DNA of 64,000 bases from Treponema sp. (GTDB lineage: Bacteria > Spirochaetota > Spirochaetia > Treponematales > Treponemataceae). How positions within the stretch are numbered: the first letter of the stretch is position 1; each line of letters begins with the position of its first letter. Shown here in pieces: positions 51,670 through 60,745 of this stretch. Where the stretch lies: contig JAEESN010000007.1 in NCBI GenBank assembly GCA_016286365.1, positions 1 through 64,000 of the forward strand, read 5' to 3'. The notes under the pieces were generated by a model. That model was not told where the DNA came from. It saw only the letters and a list, made by a program, of their open reading frames with translations, and made no database searches. The translations under genes were made by a program, and so were the position numbers.

Positions 51670-51681
51670 AAGAGGTAAAAA

Positions 51682-53733
51682 ATGAAAAAGATTTTGGATT
51701 GGATAAAAAGCCCTAAATCGGACATTGTTCTGTTCATCATAGGACTTGTTCTGTTAAATTTTGTAGGTTATAAATCCTTTAAAAGGATTGATTTAACTTC
51801 TTCGAATAATTATTCGCTTTCTAAGGCAAGTAAGGAAGTTGTTAAGAATTTAAAAGACCCTTTAATCGTAAATGTTTTCTTTGATGAAGATCTTCCCGCA
51901 AATTATTCGCAGGTTTATAAATATTTAAAAGATCTCCTCGAAGAATACAAAAGTGCCGGTAATAAAAACTTTATTGTAAATTATATGGACATGTCTAAAA
52001 GCGAAAACATTGATTCTGCTACAAAATTCGGAATCAGAAAGGTGCAGGACAGCGTTTATAATAACAATGGAGTTTCTGTAAAGCTTGATTACCGTGGAAT
52101 TGCAATCACTTTTGGAAACGATGTAGAAATCATAGATCCGATTGAATCAACAGGCGGGCTTGAATACACATTGACTTCTACTTTTAACCGCATGATTTCT
52201 TCTGTAGATATGCTTTCTTCACTTAAAGCGGGAGAAAAAATCAAAGTTGCAATTTATATGTCAGAATCTCTCTATAAAATCGACGAAAAAAGCTGTGATG
52301 CAGAGTTTCAGTCGTTCAAAGAGCTCTTTTCTTCCGTAAACACAAAGATGGAAGACCGTCTTGAATACGAAGAAAAGATAATTCCTGATTCTGATTCTGC
52401 AGCCATGGCCGAAAAATACGGTTTTTATCTTAAAACAACAAGAAATAACGATAAACACTTTGTGGGAGCTGTAGTTTCGCTTGGAGATAACTTCAGGACT
52501 CTCCCTGTTTATCACATAGAAACAGGTTCTTCTATTATACTGCCCGATTTTAACGACGATGAATCACTTATAATCCAGGGAATTCAGTCGCTTTTGAACA
52601 CGACTACAAAAATCGGATATGTAACAGGCCACAACGAACCTCCTTCAAAAGATGTTTCTTCCATGCAGGGGCAGCAGGCAGCCTATACTGTTTTTGGAGC
52701 GCTTGCAGGAGAATCTTACACAGTTAATGATATAGATCTTTCAAAAGAAGAAATCCCAATGGATATGAATTCCATCATCATCTGTGAACCTCAAACTGAT
52801 TATTCAGAAGAAGAATTATATAAAATCGACCAGTTTGTTATGCGCGGCGGTAATTTAATCGTATTCAAAGATTCACTCAGCCAGAATCCTTATGCGCAGT
52901 ATACAAACGGACCATATTTTGTAGAAGCAGAAAGCAATATCGACACACTTTTGAATGCTTACGGAATTGAACGAAAGCAAAATGTTGTTCTTGATGAAGA
53001 ATGTCTTATAGATTATCAGAATAATAATCACTATTACTGGCAGTTCGAAATTCCAAAAGAAAGAGCATCTAAGAATAATCCTGTTACAAAGAATTTCGGA
53101 AACTTTACGATGTTCCTCACAGGTTCTCTTTCTGTAGAAAAAGCAAAGGAAATGGGATTAAAAACCACTGTTCTTGCACGCTCTTCTGATTCAAGCTGGG
53201 CAGAAACTGCTTCATCATTCAGTCCTACAACCCAGAAGATGAGTCCTTCGGAAAATGCAGAAAAAGGTCCTTTTGATCTTCTTGTTCTTGCAGAAGGTAA
53301 TTTTAAGAGCGCATTTACAAAAACTCCAGATTCGTTATTAAAAACTGATGATGATGGCGAAGTTCAGGCAAGCAATTTCCTTGTTTCTTCAAAGCAGCCT
53401 GGAAAAGTAATGGTGTGCGGTAACTCAAAAATCATTCTTTCGAACTACTTAAATCCTAATAATCCGGGAGCTTCGGGTCTTTTAATCGCAAATATCCTTG
53501 ATTACATGAATGGTAACGAAGATTTGTGCGAAATGAGGACTAAGGGTACTGTTTACGATGTTTTGAACGTAAAATCAAAGGTTTTAGCTAAATTCATGCA
53601 GTATTTTAATGAATTCGGCCTTCCTTTATTCGTAATAATTGCCGGAGTTATAGTTTACGTGTGCAGAAAGAACAGGCGTAAGCTTATAAATGAGCGCTAT
53701 AATCCGGATGACCAGCGCACAATCAAAAAGTAA
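51682..53733 (+). CDS. GldG-like ABC auxiliary protein
   Basis: The 683-residue protein has a membrane helix at each end (ILFIIGLVLLNFVGY-like at ~15-30, LPLFVIIAGVIVYVCRK near 650-668) and a large extracytoplasmic part between. It belongs to the GldG/ABC_transp_aux group (PF09822): SSNNYSLSKASKEVVKNL, GYVTGHNEPPSKDV and IDQFVMRGGNLIVF are family blocks. Function within the complex is unproven. It overlaps no other gene but is 12 bases from each neighbour. Confidence 0.85.
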   Translation: MKKILDWIKSPKSDIVLFIIGLVLLNFVGYKSFKRIDLTSSNNYSLSKASKEVVKNLKDPLIVNVFFDEDLPANYSQVYKYLKDLLEEYKSAGNKNFIVNYMDMSKSENIDSATKFGIRKVQDSVYNNNGVSVKLDYRGIAITFGNDVEIIDPIESTGGLEYTLTSTFNRMISSVDMLSSLKAGEKIKVAIYMSESLYKIDEKSCDAEFQSFKELFSSVNTKMEDRLEYEEKIIPDSDSAAMAEKYGFYLKTTRNNDKHFVGAVVSLGDNFRTLPVYHIETGSSIILPDFNDDESLIIQGIQSLLNTTTKIGYVTGHNEPPSKDVSSMQGQQAAYTVFGALAGESYTVNDIDLSKEEIPMDMNSIIICEPQTDYSEEELYKIDQFVMRGGNLIVFKDSLSQNPYAQYTNGPYFVEAESNIDTLLNAYGIERKQNVVLDEECLIDYQNNNHYYWQFEIPKERASKNNPVTKNFGNFTMFLTGSLSVEKAKEMGLKTTVLARSSDSSWAETASSFSPTTQKMSPSENAEKGPFDLLVLAEGNFKSAFTKTPDSLLKTDDDGEVQASNFLVSSKQPGKVMVCGNSKIILSNYLNPNNPGASGLLIANILDYMNGNEDLCEMRTKGTVYDVLNVKSKVLAKFMQYFNEFGLPLFVIIAGVIVYVCRKNRRKLINERYNPDDQRTIKK

Positions 53734-53745
53734 GGGAGGAAAAAG

Positions 53746-54591
53746 ATGAAAAAACGAAAGATTATTTTAATAGCATTAGATTTAGTTCTTCTTGCAGTTC
53801 TGATTGTTCAGATTGCAGTTTCTTCTGTTGACCCAAGAAAGACATTCCTGCTTTCGGAAAAACCTGACGAAGTTCATATTTATAATAACGGAAAGCAGAT
53901 TGACCTTTATTCTTCTGACAATGGGGAAACCTGGGTGATTGGCGAGCATAAATATCCTGCAAATTCTGTTTTTGTCCAGGATTTAATCGAAAAATTTTCA
54001 AAACTTAATGCCATAAACAAGGTTGGAAGCGTTAAAAACGAAGCTTCTATTGACCGATTCGGGCTTAATGAGTTCAATTGCATCAGTGTTTCAGCAAAAA
54101 AAGGCGGAAATGTGATTCGTTCGCTCCAGATTGGTAAATCTCCGGCCGGTGTTCAGCAGGTTTATGCAACTGTAGACGGCGAAAAAGATATTTATCTTAT
54201 AGAAGGAAACTTGCGAAATTCGTTTGATTACGAAGAAGATTACCTTAGAGACAAGAGAATTTACGAAATTCCAGCCGAATCTATTAAATCTGTTGAATAT
54301 ACAGACGAAAACGGCAAGGTTTTCCAGGTTCCCGAAGATAAAATCTCTTCTTACGCGTATTTTACAACCGATACCTTTGTTATTCCAGAAGATTTGTCCC
54401 AGGCTGAGAAAAAATACAGCGTAACAATAAATGCAGATAAAACCATTACAATGGACATCTACGAGCTTCTGAAATCGGAAAATGAGTACACTTATATAGG
54501 AATTTGCAGCGAAAGTCCTTATAAATTCAGCGTTCCGTCTTATACAATCGAAAAATTTGCTGCAAAAACAGAAGAAACGGATAAAAAATGA
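53746..54591 (+). CDS. DUF4340 domain protein
   Basis: An N-terminal membrane anchor (IILIALDLVLLAVLIVQIAV) is followed by one or two DUF4340 repeats: TWVIGEHKYPANSVFVQDLI, KINAINKVG-like blocks and a second DRFGLNEFNCISVS. DUF4340 genes commonly follow GldG in many phyla. Its partner role is inferred from that context. The stop overlaps the pth start (ATGA). Confidence 0.85.
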   Translation: MKKRKIILIALDLVLLAVLIVQIAVSSVDPRKTFLLSEKPDEVHIYNNGKQIDLYSSDNGETWVIGEHKYPANSVFVQDLIEKFSKLNAINKVGSVKNEASIDRFGLNEFNCISVSAKKGGNVIRSLQIGKSPAGVQQVYATVDGEKDIYLIEGNLRNSFDYEEDYLRDKRIYEIPAESIKSVEYTDENGKVFQVPEDKISSYAYFTTDTFVIPEDLSQAEKKYSVTINADKTITMDIYELLKSENEYTYIGICSESPYKFSVPSYTIEKFAAKTEETDKK

Positions 54592-55244
54592 TTGAATTAG
54601 TCGCTTTTTTAGGAAATTATGGCCGCGAATACGAAAAAACACGCCATAATGTTGCCTGGTATTTCGAAGATTCCCTCCCTTTTGCCAAAAATTTGAGCTG
54701 GCAGAGTAAATTTAAAGGAGAAATTTCTTCTTTAACGCCCCAGGAGCTTTCAAAATGGGCCTGTGACACAAAAATCTGCTCTACAAAGGAAGGTTTACCC
54801 GTAAAAGTGCCGGAAGAAGCACCTGCACACATTTATTTTCTAAAACCACTCACTTATATGAATCTTTCGGGTCAGAGCATCATAGAAGCTGCGAATTTTT
54901 ATAAAATTAAACCCGAAAACATCCTTATTATCCACGATGAGCTTGAACTTCTGCCTGGATTTGTGAGTTTTAAGTGGTCAGGCGGGCTTGGAGGGCATAA
55001 CGGCCTTAGATCTACAAAAGAAGTGCTTGGTACAGCCGATTTCTGGAGGCTCAGGTTTGGAATAGGACGTCCGGATAACCCGAATATGAGTGTTGCAGAC
55101 TATGTTCTGGGACATTTTTCCAAAGAAGAGCAGGAATTTATGCAGAATGTGTTCAGTCAGACCAATCTTCTGTTCGTAAAAGCCCTTCTTTCTGCAAATC
55201 CGGATCGGCTTTTGGGTGAATGGGGCAAAAAAAAGCTTGTTTAA
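54588..55244 (+). CDS. pth: Peptidyl-tRNA hydrolase
   Basis: Pth frees tRNA from peptidyl-tRNAs that drop off the ribosome. Conserved motifs: FLGNYGREYEKTRHNVAW with N10 and catalytic H20, FLKPLTYMNLSGQS, IIHDELELLPG and GGLGGHNGLRS. At 218 residues it has a short insertion (~44-70). It is coupled to the DUF4340 gene by an ATGA overlap. Confidence 0.96.
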   Translation: MIELVAFLGNYGREYEKTRHNVAWYFEDSLPFAKNLSWQSKFKGEISSLTPQELSKWACDTKICSTKEGLPVKVPEEAPAHIYFLKPLTYMNLSGQSIIEAANFYKIKPENILIIHDELELLPGFVSFKWSGGLGGHNGLRSTKEVLGTADFWRLRFGIGRPDNPNMSVADYVLGHFSKEEQEFMQNVFSQTNLLFVKALLSANPDRLLGEWGKKKLV

Positions 55245-55309
55245 GAGCCGGAAAACTATTGTTTAATCACAACTTAATCAAAACGTCACAATTATTCAGG
55301 AATTTTAAT

Positions 55310-55338
55310 TTGTTTTTTTGAACTTCTGGTCTTATACT
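55310..55338 (+). promoter_or_regulatory. Sigma-70 promoter of hpf
   Basis: TTGTTT (55310-55315), a 17-base spacer and TATACT (55333-55338) are 48 bases upstream of the hpf ATG, leaving a leader that contains AAGGAG. Confidence 0.6.
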
Positions 55339-55385
55339 TAAGGTAAGCCAAGGCTTAAAATAATACTACTTAAAAGGAGACAACT

Positions 55386-55673
55386 ATGGAAAAAGCAATC
55401 AGCGCAGTAGGATTTTCAATGAATGCAAAGCAGTCAGGAATGATTGAATCAAAACTTAAACGTATAGCATATGCAGAAGATAAAATAGTCACACTTACAA
55501 TGAAAGTTAAACACGACAAGGAATTTATTTTTGATACAACAGTAAATTTCCGCTGGGGTACTCAGGCTCATGTAAAAAGCAACGATTTTGATTTTGGAGC
55601 AGCCCTGAATAAGACAATGGACCTTCTTGATAATAAAATCATAAAGGAAAAAGATAAAGTTCAGGAAAAATAG
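55386..55673 (+). CDS. hpf: Ribosome hibernation factor (HPF/RaiA, short form)
   Basis: The 95-residue protein has the S30AE pattern: an N-terminal strand, the helix SGMIESKLKRIAYAEDK, then V-x-L-x-M strands and a C-terminal helix FGAALNKTMDLLDNKIIKEK. It lacks the C-terminal dimerisation domain of long HPF. Such proteins bind the 30S decoding centre and silence or pair ribosomes in stationary phase. AAGGAG precedes ATG 55386. It is followed by hprK. Confidence 0.75.
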   Translation: MEKAISAVGFSMNAKQSGMIESKLKRIAYAEDKIVTLTMKVKHDKEFIFDTTVNFRWGTQAHVKSNDFDFGAALNKTMDLLDNKIIKEKDKVQEK

Positions 55674-55703
55674 CCTGTTTATAGCCTCTTTTTTGCCGGT
55701 TTA

Positions 55704-55732
55704 TTGAAAAAATATCGGTCAATGTGTATAGT
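55704..55732 (+). promoter_or_regulatory. Sigma-70 promoter of hprK, leaderless
   Basis: TTGAAA (55704-55709), a 17-base spacer and TATAGT (55727-55732), followed by six bases and the hprK ATG at 55739. It is the same geometry as the toxin-antitoxin promoter at 2077. No ribosome site is present. Confidence 0.75.
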
Positions 55733-55738
55733 ATATCT

Positions 55739-56728
55739 ATGGCAGATAAAAAATTCACTGTTCTAGATTTGCTCGATTTGGATTTATCGGGACACGATGC
55801 ATTACACTTAAAATGTATTGCGGGACGTCGTGGATTACCTCGTGCTATAACAAATCCGGAAATTAACCGTCCGGGGCTTGCGCTTTCGGGTTTTTACGAG
55901 AACTATGCCGGTGACCGTATGCAGGTATTCGGTCGGGGAGAGGCTGCCTACCTTACAAAACTTCATAACGAAAAATCATCAGATTCTATAAAAAACTTTT
56001 TCCGTCCGGAAATGCCCTGTTGTGTTTTTACCTATAACCTTGAACCTTCAGAGGAATTCCGCCAGATGGCAGAAGATTACTGCTGTCCTATACTCCAGAC
56101 AGATTTAACATCTACAGAATTTTCAACCCGAATCATCCGTGTTTGTTCAAACATCTTCGCCCCTCATAAAACGCTTCACGGTGTACTTGTAGAAGTTTAC
56201 GGTATTGGTATTTTATTAAACGGTCATTCTGGTGTTGGAAAAAGTGAAACCGCTTTGGAACTTGTAGAACGCGGTCACCGTCTTGTTGCCGACGACATCA
56301 TCGAAATCAGATGTGTAAACGGAAATACTCTTTTAGGCCGTGGTGCAAACACAATGATCAGCCACCACATGGAAATCCGCGGTCTTGGTATTATAAATAT
56401 TTCAAAACTGTATGGAGTAGGTGCAATCCGTAATCAGAAGGAAGTTCAGCTCATTGTTCAGCTCGAAGAGTGGGATTCTTCCAAAGCTTACGACCGCCTG
56501 GGTACAGAACAGAATTACAAGGAGTTACTTGGTGTAAAGGTTCCGCTTATAGAAATTCCTGTTCGCCCTGGACGAAACCTCCCGATCATCATCGAAGCAG
56601 CCGCAATGAACGAGCGTCTTAAGGATATGGGTTATAACTCTGCAAAAGAATTTAATCAGAATGTCCTTAAATGGATCGAAACCGGTGATGCTAAAGCCGC
56701 ATTATATGGAAACGATAACGCATATTGA
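55739..56728 (+). CDS. hprK: HPr kinase/phosphorylase
   Basis: HprK phosphorylates HPr at Ser46 and can reverse this. The 329-residue protein has the N-terminal domain (1-130), P-loop GHSGVGKS (162-169), LVADDIIEI and the HprK signature MEIRGLGIINISKLYG, with a C-terminal IPVRPGRNLPIIIEAAAMN. The frame is open to a GTG at 55724, but that codon overlaps the -10 element, so ATG 55739 is the start. ptsH follows immediately. Confidence 0.97.
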   Translation: MADKKFTVLDLLDLDLSGHDALHLKCIAGRRGLPRAITNPEINRPGLALSGFYENYAGDRMQVFGRGEAAYLTKLHNEKSSDSIKNFFRPEMPCCVFTYNLEPSEEFRQMAEDYCCPILQTDLTSTEFSTRIIRVCSNIFAPHKTLHGVLVEVYGIGILLNGHSGVGKSETALELVERGHRLVADDIIEIRCVNGNTLLGRGANTMISHHMEIRGLGIINISKLYGVGAIRNQKEVQLIVQLEEWDSSKAYDRLGTEQNYKELLGVKVPLIEIPVRPGRNLPIIIEAAAMNERLKDMGYNSAKEFNQNVLKWIETGDAKAALYGNDNAY

Positions 56729-56755
56729 TATATACTAGTTTAAAAGGAAAAACAA

Positions 56756-57022
56756 ATGGTTGAAAAAATCTTAACTGTACAGAACCGTGCCGGCATTCAT
56801 GCCCGCCCTGCTGCAATCATAGCTCAGACTTCCAACAAGTTTGAAAGCGAAATCACACTTACCCGCGACGATGCAACCGTAAATGCAAAATCCATCATGG
56901 GTGTTATTGCAATGGGCGCCGGATACAATACTCAGCTTGTTCTTAATGTAGAAGGACCAGATGAATCCGAGGCTGCTTCTGTAATCGAAGAATTGTTTAA
57001 CAGTAAATTCGAAGAGGAATAA
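56756..57022 (+). CDS. ptsH: Phosphocarrier protein HPr
   Basis: The 88-residue protein carries both regulatory sites: H15 in NRAGIHARPA and S46 in AKSIMGVIAM. HPr is phosphorylated by enzyme I on the histidine and by HprK on the serine. No enzyme I gene is in the window, and the only PTS-like gene is the IIC homologue at 47143. AAAGG precedes the start. Confidence 0.97.
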   Translation: MVEKILTVQNRAGIHARPAAIIAQTSNKFESEITLTRDDATVNAKSIMGVIAMGAGYNTQLVLNVEGPDESEAASVIEELFNSKFEEE

Positions 57023-57028
57023 TTTTTA

Positions 57029-57640
57029 ATGAAAGTAATTACGGAAAGACAGAAAGAAGTATTAGAATTTATCTCTAATTATGCAGAAGAAAATTCTTTT
57101 CCTCCAACTGTGCGCGAAATAAGCGAGCATTTTCATGTTTCTATCCGTGCAATCCAGGATCACATTTCTGCGTTACAAAAGAAGGGCTTTATTACCCAGG
57201 GGCAGAATCGTTCCCGTTCAATCCGTGTACTTTCAGACATAAGGGAAAAAGAACCAAAGGTTTTTATGGGTACGGTTCCTATTCTTGGAACAGTTGCTGC
57301 CGGAAAACCTCTTTTATCCGAAGAAAATTTAGACGGCTATGTGAATCTTACAGAACCGTTTGTGCGACCCGGTAAAAATTATTTTGCTTTGCGCGTAAGA
57401 GGCCAGAGCATGATAAATGCCGGAATCCTTGACGGAGACCTTGCAATCATTGAGCAGACCAGCACAGCCCACAACGGACAGATAATCGTAGCCGTTATAG
57501 ACGAAGCAATTACCTTAAAACGTTATTATAAAGAAGCCGAAAGGGTAAGGCTCCAGCCGGAAAATCCCGAATTCAAGGCTATATACTGTCAGGATGTAAG
57601 AATTGTAGGCATCCTTTCCAATATTGTCCGGACATATTAA
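57029..57640 (+). CDS. lexA: SOS repressor LexA
   Basis: The winged-helix DNA-binding domain (ITERQKEVLEFISNYAEENS, PTVREISEHF) is followed by a peptidase domain with the A91-G92 cleavage site in TVAAGKP, S127 in RGQSM and K164 in ITLKRYY. It represses DNA-damage genes and self-cleaves when RecA is active. It is seven bases after ptsH and four before holA, an operon that links carbon-state signalling and DNA replication genes by position only. Confidence 0.96.
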   Translation: MKVITERQKEVLEFISNYAEENSFPPTVREISEHFHVSIRAIQDHISALQKKGFITQGQNRSRSIRVLSDIREKEPKVFMGTVPILGTVAAGKPLLSEENLDGYVNLTEPFVRPGKNYFALRVRGQSMINAGILDGDLAIIEQTSTAHNGQIIVAVIDEAITLKRYYKEAERVRLQPENPEFKAIYCQDVRIVGILSNIVRTY

Positions 57641-57643
57641 TTT

Positions 57644-58663
57644 ATGGAAGCACCAGTTTATCTTTTTACAGGACCTGAGTTTGGAAAACGCAACGAAGAG
57701 ATTTCTTCTATAAAATCAGCGTTAACAAAAAAACTCGGAACCATCGACGAACATCTTTTTTATCTTCTCGAAACACCGTTCAGCCAGGTGATGACAATCG
57801 TACAAAGCGGTACTTTATTTTCTAACGGCGTATGTGTGGTGTGTAAGAACGCGGAGCTGTTAAAAAAGAAAGAAGAACTCGAGATGCTTGAGCAGTGGAT
57901 AGGGGACGCACAGAGTTCTTCGGTATTAATCCTTGTTTCGGACGAAATTTCTGTAGATGCAAAGCTCGAAAAACTGATTCCCCCTGCAAATAAGAAAAAA
58001 TTCTGGGAGATGTTTGAATCAGAAAAGCTTCCGTGGGTCATGAATTTCTTTGGGAAAAACGGCTATAAAATAGAAGAAGATGCTGCAAACCTCATCTTAG
58101 ACATGGTTCAGAACAATACCCAGGAACTCAAAAATGAATGTTCAAGATTCTTTTTATGCTTTCCAAAAGACCACGAAATCACAAGCGACGATGTAGAATC
58201 TGTTCTGGCTCACACACGCGAAGAAAATGCATTTACGCTTTTTAATACAATCAGCGATACCCGCGACAACGACACAAAAAGATTTGAAAACGGCGTTTCT
58301 ATCCTGCAGGAAATAAGGCTTTCTAAAGATAATTCATCAGTTATGATAATTGCGGGGCTTGCTTCCTGCTTTCGAAAGCTTGTTTTATGGCACGAAATAT
58401 GCAGAGGCGGCTACGAACCCGACGAAAATACACTAAAATCAAACGGTTTTGGCGCAAAAATGATGCGAAAACAGTATAAAAATGCTTCAAAAATCTGGAC
58501 AATAGGTCAGGCAACTGCAATTCTGGCTGTTTTAGCTTCTATAGATATGGAAATCCGTTCAGGCGGCTCGCTTATGGAAGACGTTCTGCTTCAGAAAATG
58601 CTTTACGAGATTATTGTAAAAAAAGGAGCTTCTTCTGCCCGGGTTTCTACTCAAGAGTGGTAG
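57644..58663 (+). CDS. holA: DNA polymerase III delta subunit
   Basis: HolA is the clamp-loader subunit that opens the sliding clamp. The 339-residue protein shows the diverged AAA+ start (YLFTGPEFGKRNEEISSI), VLILVSDEISVDAKLEKL and the C-terminal collar helices (FTLFNTISDTRDND, IAGLASCFRKLVLWHEI). It lacks a full Walker A, as expected. It converges on the PC4-type gene, overlapping by 17 bases. Confidence 0.88.
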   Translation: MEAPVYLFTGPEFGKRNEEISSIKSALTKKLGTIDEHLFYLLETPFSQVMTIVQSGTLFSNGVCVVCKNAELLKKKEELEMLEQWIGDAQSSSVLILVSDEISVDAKLEKLIPPANKKKFWEMFESEKLPWVMNFFGKNGYKIEEDAANLILDMVQNNTQELKNECSRFFLCFPKDHEITSDDVESVLAHTREENAFTLFNTISDTRDNDTKRFENGVSILQEIRLSKDNSSVMIIAGLASCFRKLVLWHEICRGGYEPDENTLKSNGFGAKMMRKQYKNASKIWTIGQATAILAVLASIDMEIRSGGSLMEDVLLQKMLYEIIVKKGASSARVSTQEW

Positions 58664-58874
58664 AGTTTAAAAGATTTTTAAGGGATTCAAGTTCTTCTTT
58701 TGTGAATGTAATACCTTTTCCCATCTTCTGATTATCAGGCGACCAGCTTCTTATATCATATTTTGCCGGACGACCGCCCCAGGAAACAAGATTTAATTCA
58801 ACATTCCATCCGCCTTTACCTTCGGAAACTGTACCGATTTTTTTAACAATTTCGAAAGAAAAATCATCAGCCAT
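58647..58874 (-). CDS. PC4/YdbC-family ssDNA-binding protein
   Basis: The 75-residue protein matches bacterial YdbC (PC4-like) proteins almost throughout: FEIVKKIGTVSEGKGGWNVE, LNLVSWGGRPAKYDIRSWSP and MGKGITFTKEELESLKNLL. Family members bind single-stranded nucleic acids as dimers. AGGAG precedes the start. Confidence 0.92.
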   Translation of the reverse strand: MADDFSFEIVKKIGTVSEGKGGWNVELNLVSWGGRPAKYDIRSWSPDNQKMGKGITFTKEELESLKNLLNSTTLE

Positions 58875-58894
58875 TTCTAAACTCCTTAAAAAAT

Positions 58895-58923
58895 TTGAAT
58901 TTTCAGCATTTGTTCTATATAAT
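58895..58923 (+). promoter_or_regulatory. Sigma-70 promoter of the TmpA/B-like pair
   Basis: TTGAAT (58895-58900), a 17-base spacer and TATAAT (58918-58923) give a leader of about 60 bases before the ATG at 58992. Confidence 0.75.
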
Positions 58924-58991
58924 ATAATTATCGTTGTAAGATTATGATTTATATAGTAAAATATAAATAATAAAGTAAAGTGAGGATTATT

Positions 58992-59963
58992 ATGAAGAAA
59001 TTTTTACTAAGTGTTCTTTCAGTCTTATTGATCCTGTCTTTTGTATCCTGCGGTTCGGACCCGGAAAATGAAGGAGATGATCCTGTTACTCCGGCTGTAG
59101 AAGAACAGTATGACAATGACAGTATTCTTGATGCGATTGATGAAGCACGTGACCTTGCCATCGAAGCAGATGCAGAAAATCTTGCTCCTTCAACTCTCGA
59201 AGCACTCGACGAAAAGTATGATGAACTTTATGAACGTGCCGAAGCAGAAGAAAACATTGTAAAAGAAGGAAAAGAACTCGCAGATGCTTATCTTGCACTT
59301 GCAACATATCTTCAGGCAGTTGAAGCTAAAGAATTGATCGAAGAAACAGAGATGCAGAATGTTGCAGCAGATTTGTATAAGCAGGGTTGTGAAGCTCTGG
59401 ACGAATTGGAAGAGATGTATGATGACGGCAATGCTACATCGGCACAGCTTTTAGCTAAAGCAACAACAGCTAAATCTTGCTTTGATGCAGTTTTAAATAC
59501 AATCTACAAAAAACTTTCAACTCAGGCCAGACAGACTGCATTAGAAGCTAAAAAAGATGCAGACAGTGTAAAAGCTGGTGTTGCAATGAAGTCTGAATAT
59601 AATAAAGCAGTAGAAACTTTCAAAAAAGGTGATGCTTATTATACAAGACAGCAGAGCTATGATGCATATAAGTGCTACCAGAATGCCGCAGATGCTTTCT
59701 CTGATCTTTATGATGAAGTTTCAGAAAAACGTGAAGCAGCAGAAAGAGCAATTGAAGAAGCTAAACAGAAAGTTCGTGAAAGTTCAGAATTTGCAGAAGA
59801 AGCAGATGAACAGGCTCCTATTACAGAAGCAATGGACGGTATCGAAGAAGAAGATGCTGTATTGCTCGAAGAAGAAGAATATGGTGATCCTGAAGATGCA
59901 GAAGCAGACTTACCTGAAACTGTAGCAGAACCGGGAACTGTAGATATAGGAGATGCAAAATGA
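58992..59963 (+). CDS. Acidic lipoprotein, TmpA-like by context
   Basis: ATG 58992 has TGAGG upstream. The GTG at 58980 overlaps that site. The lipobox is ILSFVSC. The rest is almost wholly helical and very acidic, rich in EEA/AEAEE, with a TPR-like SEYNKAVETFKKGDAYYTRQ. The downstream overlap with a TmpB-like gene and the general type suggest the treponemal TmpA/TmpB pair. Sequence identity to TmpA cannot be judged here. Confidence 0.6.
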   Translation: MKKFLLSVLSVLLILSFVSCGSDPENEGDDPVTPAVEEQYDNDSILDAIDEARDLAIEADAENLAPSTLEALDEKYDELYERAEAEENIVKEGKELADAYLALATYLQAVEAKELIEETEMQNVAADLYKQGCEALDELEEMYDDGNATSAQLLAKATTAKSCFDAVLNTIYKKLSTQARQTALEAKKDADSVKAGVAMKSEYNKAVETFKKGDAYYTRQQSYDAYKCYQNAADAFSDLYDEVSEKREAAERAIEEAKQKVRESSEFAEEADEQAPITEAMDGIEEEDAVLLEEEEYGDPEDAEADLPETVAEPGTVDIGDAK

Positions 59964-60679
59964 TGAAAAGATTTGTAATGATAATTGCTGTTGCATTATT
60001 AGCAGCTTCGGTATTTGCAGCTACATACAGCTATAAAAACAATACTTATCAGAAACTTGCTGACGAATATACAAAGAAAGCTCAGCAGGCTATGGATGCA
60101 GGTTATTATGATGATGCAGTTGAATATTCTTTAAAAGCAGAAGAAAATGCCGCATTATCTAAAGCTTATATCGAAAACATGATGGTTCGCGGAGAAGCAG
60201 AAGAAACTCTTAAGCTTGCTAAAAACAAGCTCGCTTGGGCAGAAAAGATTGATGCTCAGAACACATTCCCAATGGCTTATTCTTCGGCAAAAGAAAATCT
60301 TGCAAATGCAGAATATGCATTCGACGAAGAAGAATACAAGGATGCTACTGAATATGCAAAACTTGTAATCGCTGCATTGGAAGGTGTAAGAGAAGTAACT
60401 CCTCTTCCTGAATTCTACATTGTTCGCCCATGGGCAGAAACAAGAGACTGTTACTGGAACATTTCAGGACGTCCTTATATCTACAATAACCCATTATTAT
60501 GGGAAAACCTTTATCAGGCTAACAAAGACAATATGCCTCGTCCGGGAGATCCAAACCTTATCCTCCCTGGTATGAAGATGAAGGTTCCAAGCCTTACAGG
60601 TGAATATCGCTCTGGAACATACGATCCTAAAAAATCATATGAACCATACGGAAGCGAAAACTATAAAATCAACAGATAA
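59960..60679 (+). CDS. TmpB-like secreted protein with LysM-like C-terminus
   Basis: The signal peptide MKRFVMIIAVALLAASVFAA is followed by a TPR-like helical region (about 22-145: YKNNTYQKLADEYTKKAQQA, AGYYDDAVEYSLKAEENAAL). Residues ~150-215 form a LysM-like fold: FYIVRPWAETRDCYWNIS, PYIYNNPLLWENLYQANKDN and LILPGMKMKVPS. LysM-like domains usually bind peptidoglycan, so a periplasmic cell-wall role is likely (inference). The start overlaps the preceding lipoprotein gene by four bases. Confidence 0.7.
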   Translation: MMKRFVMIIAVALLAASVFAATYSYKNNTYQKLADEYTKKAQQAMDAGYYDDAVEYSLKAEENAALSKAYIENMMVRGEAEETLKLAKNKLAWAEKIDAQNTFPMAYSSAKENLANAEYAFDEEEYKDATEYAKLVIAALEGVREVTPLPEFYIVRPWAETRDCYWNISGRPYIYNNPLLWENLYQANKDNMPRPGDPNLILPGMKMKVPSLTGEYRSGTYDPKKSYEPYGSENYKINR

Positions 60680-60708
60680 TTTATCGTAAGATAGAATATC
60701 CAAAGATG

Positions 60709-60745
60709 AAAACCATAACAGGCCCGCCTGTTATGGTTTTTTTAT
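60709..60745. terminator. Bidirectional terminator
   Basis: AAAACCATAACAGG (60709-60722) pairs perfectly with CCTGTTATGGTTTT (60727-60740) around a CCCG loop. It is flanked by A and T runs, between the TmpB-like gene and the convergent Nudix gene. Confidence 0.92.
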
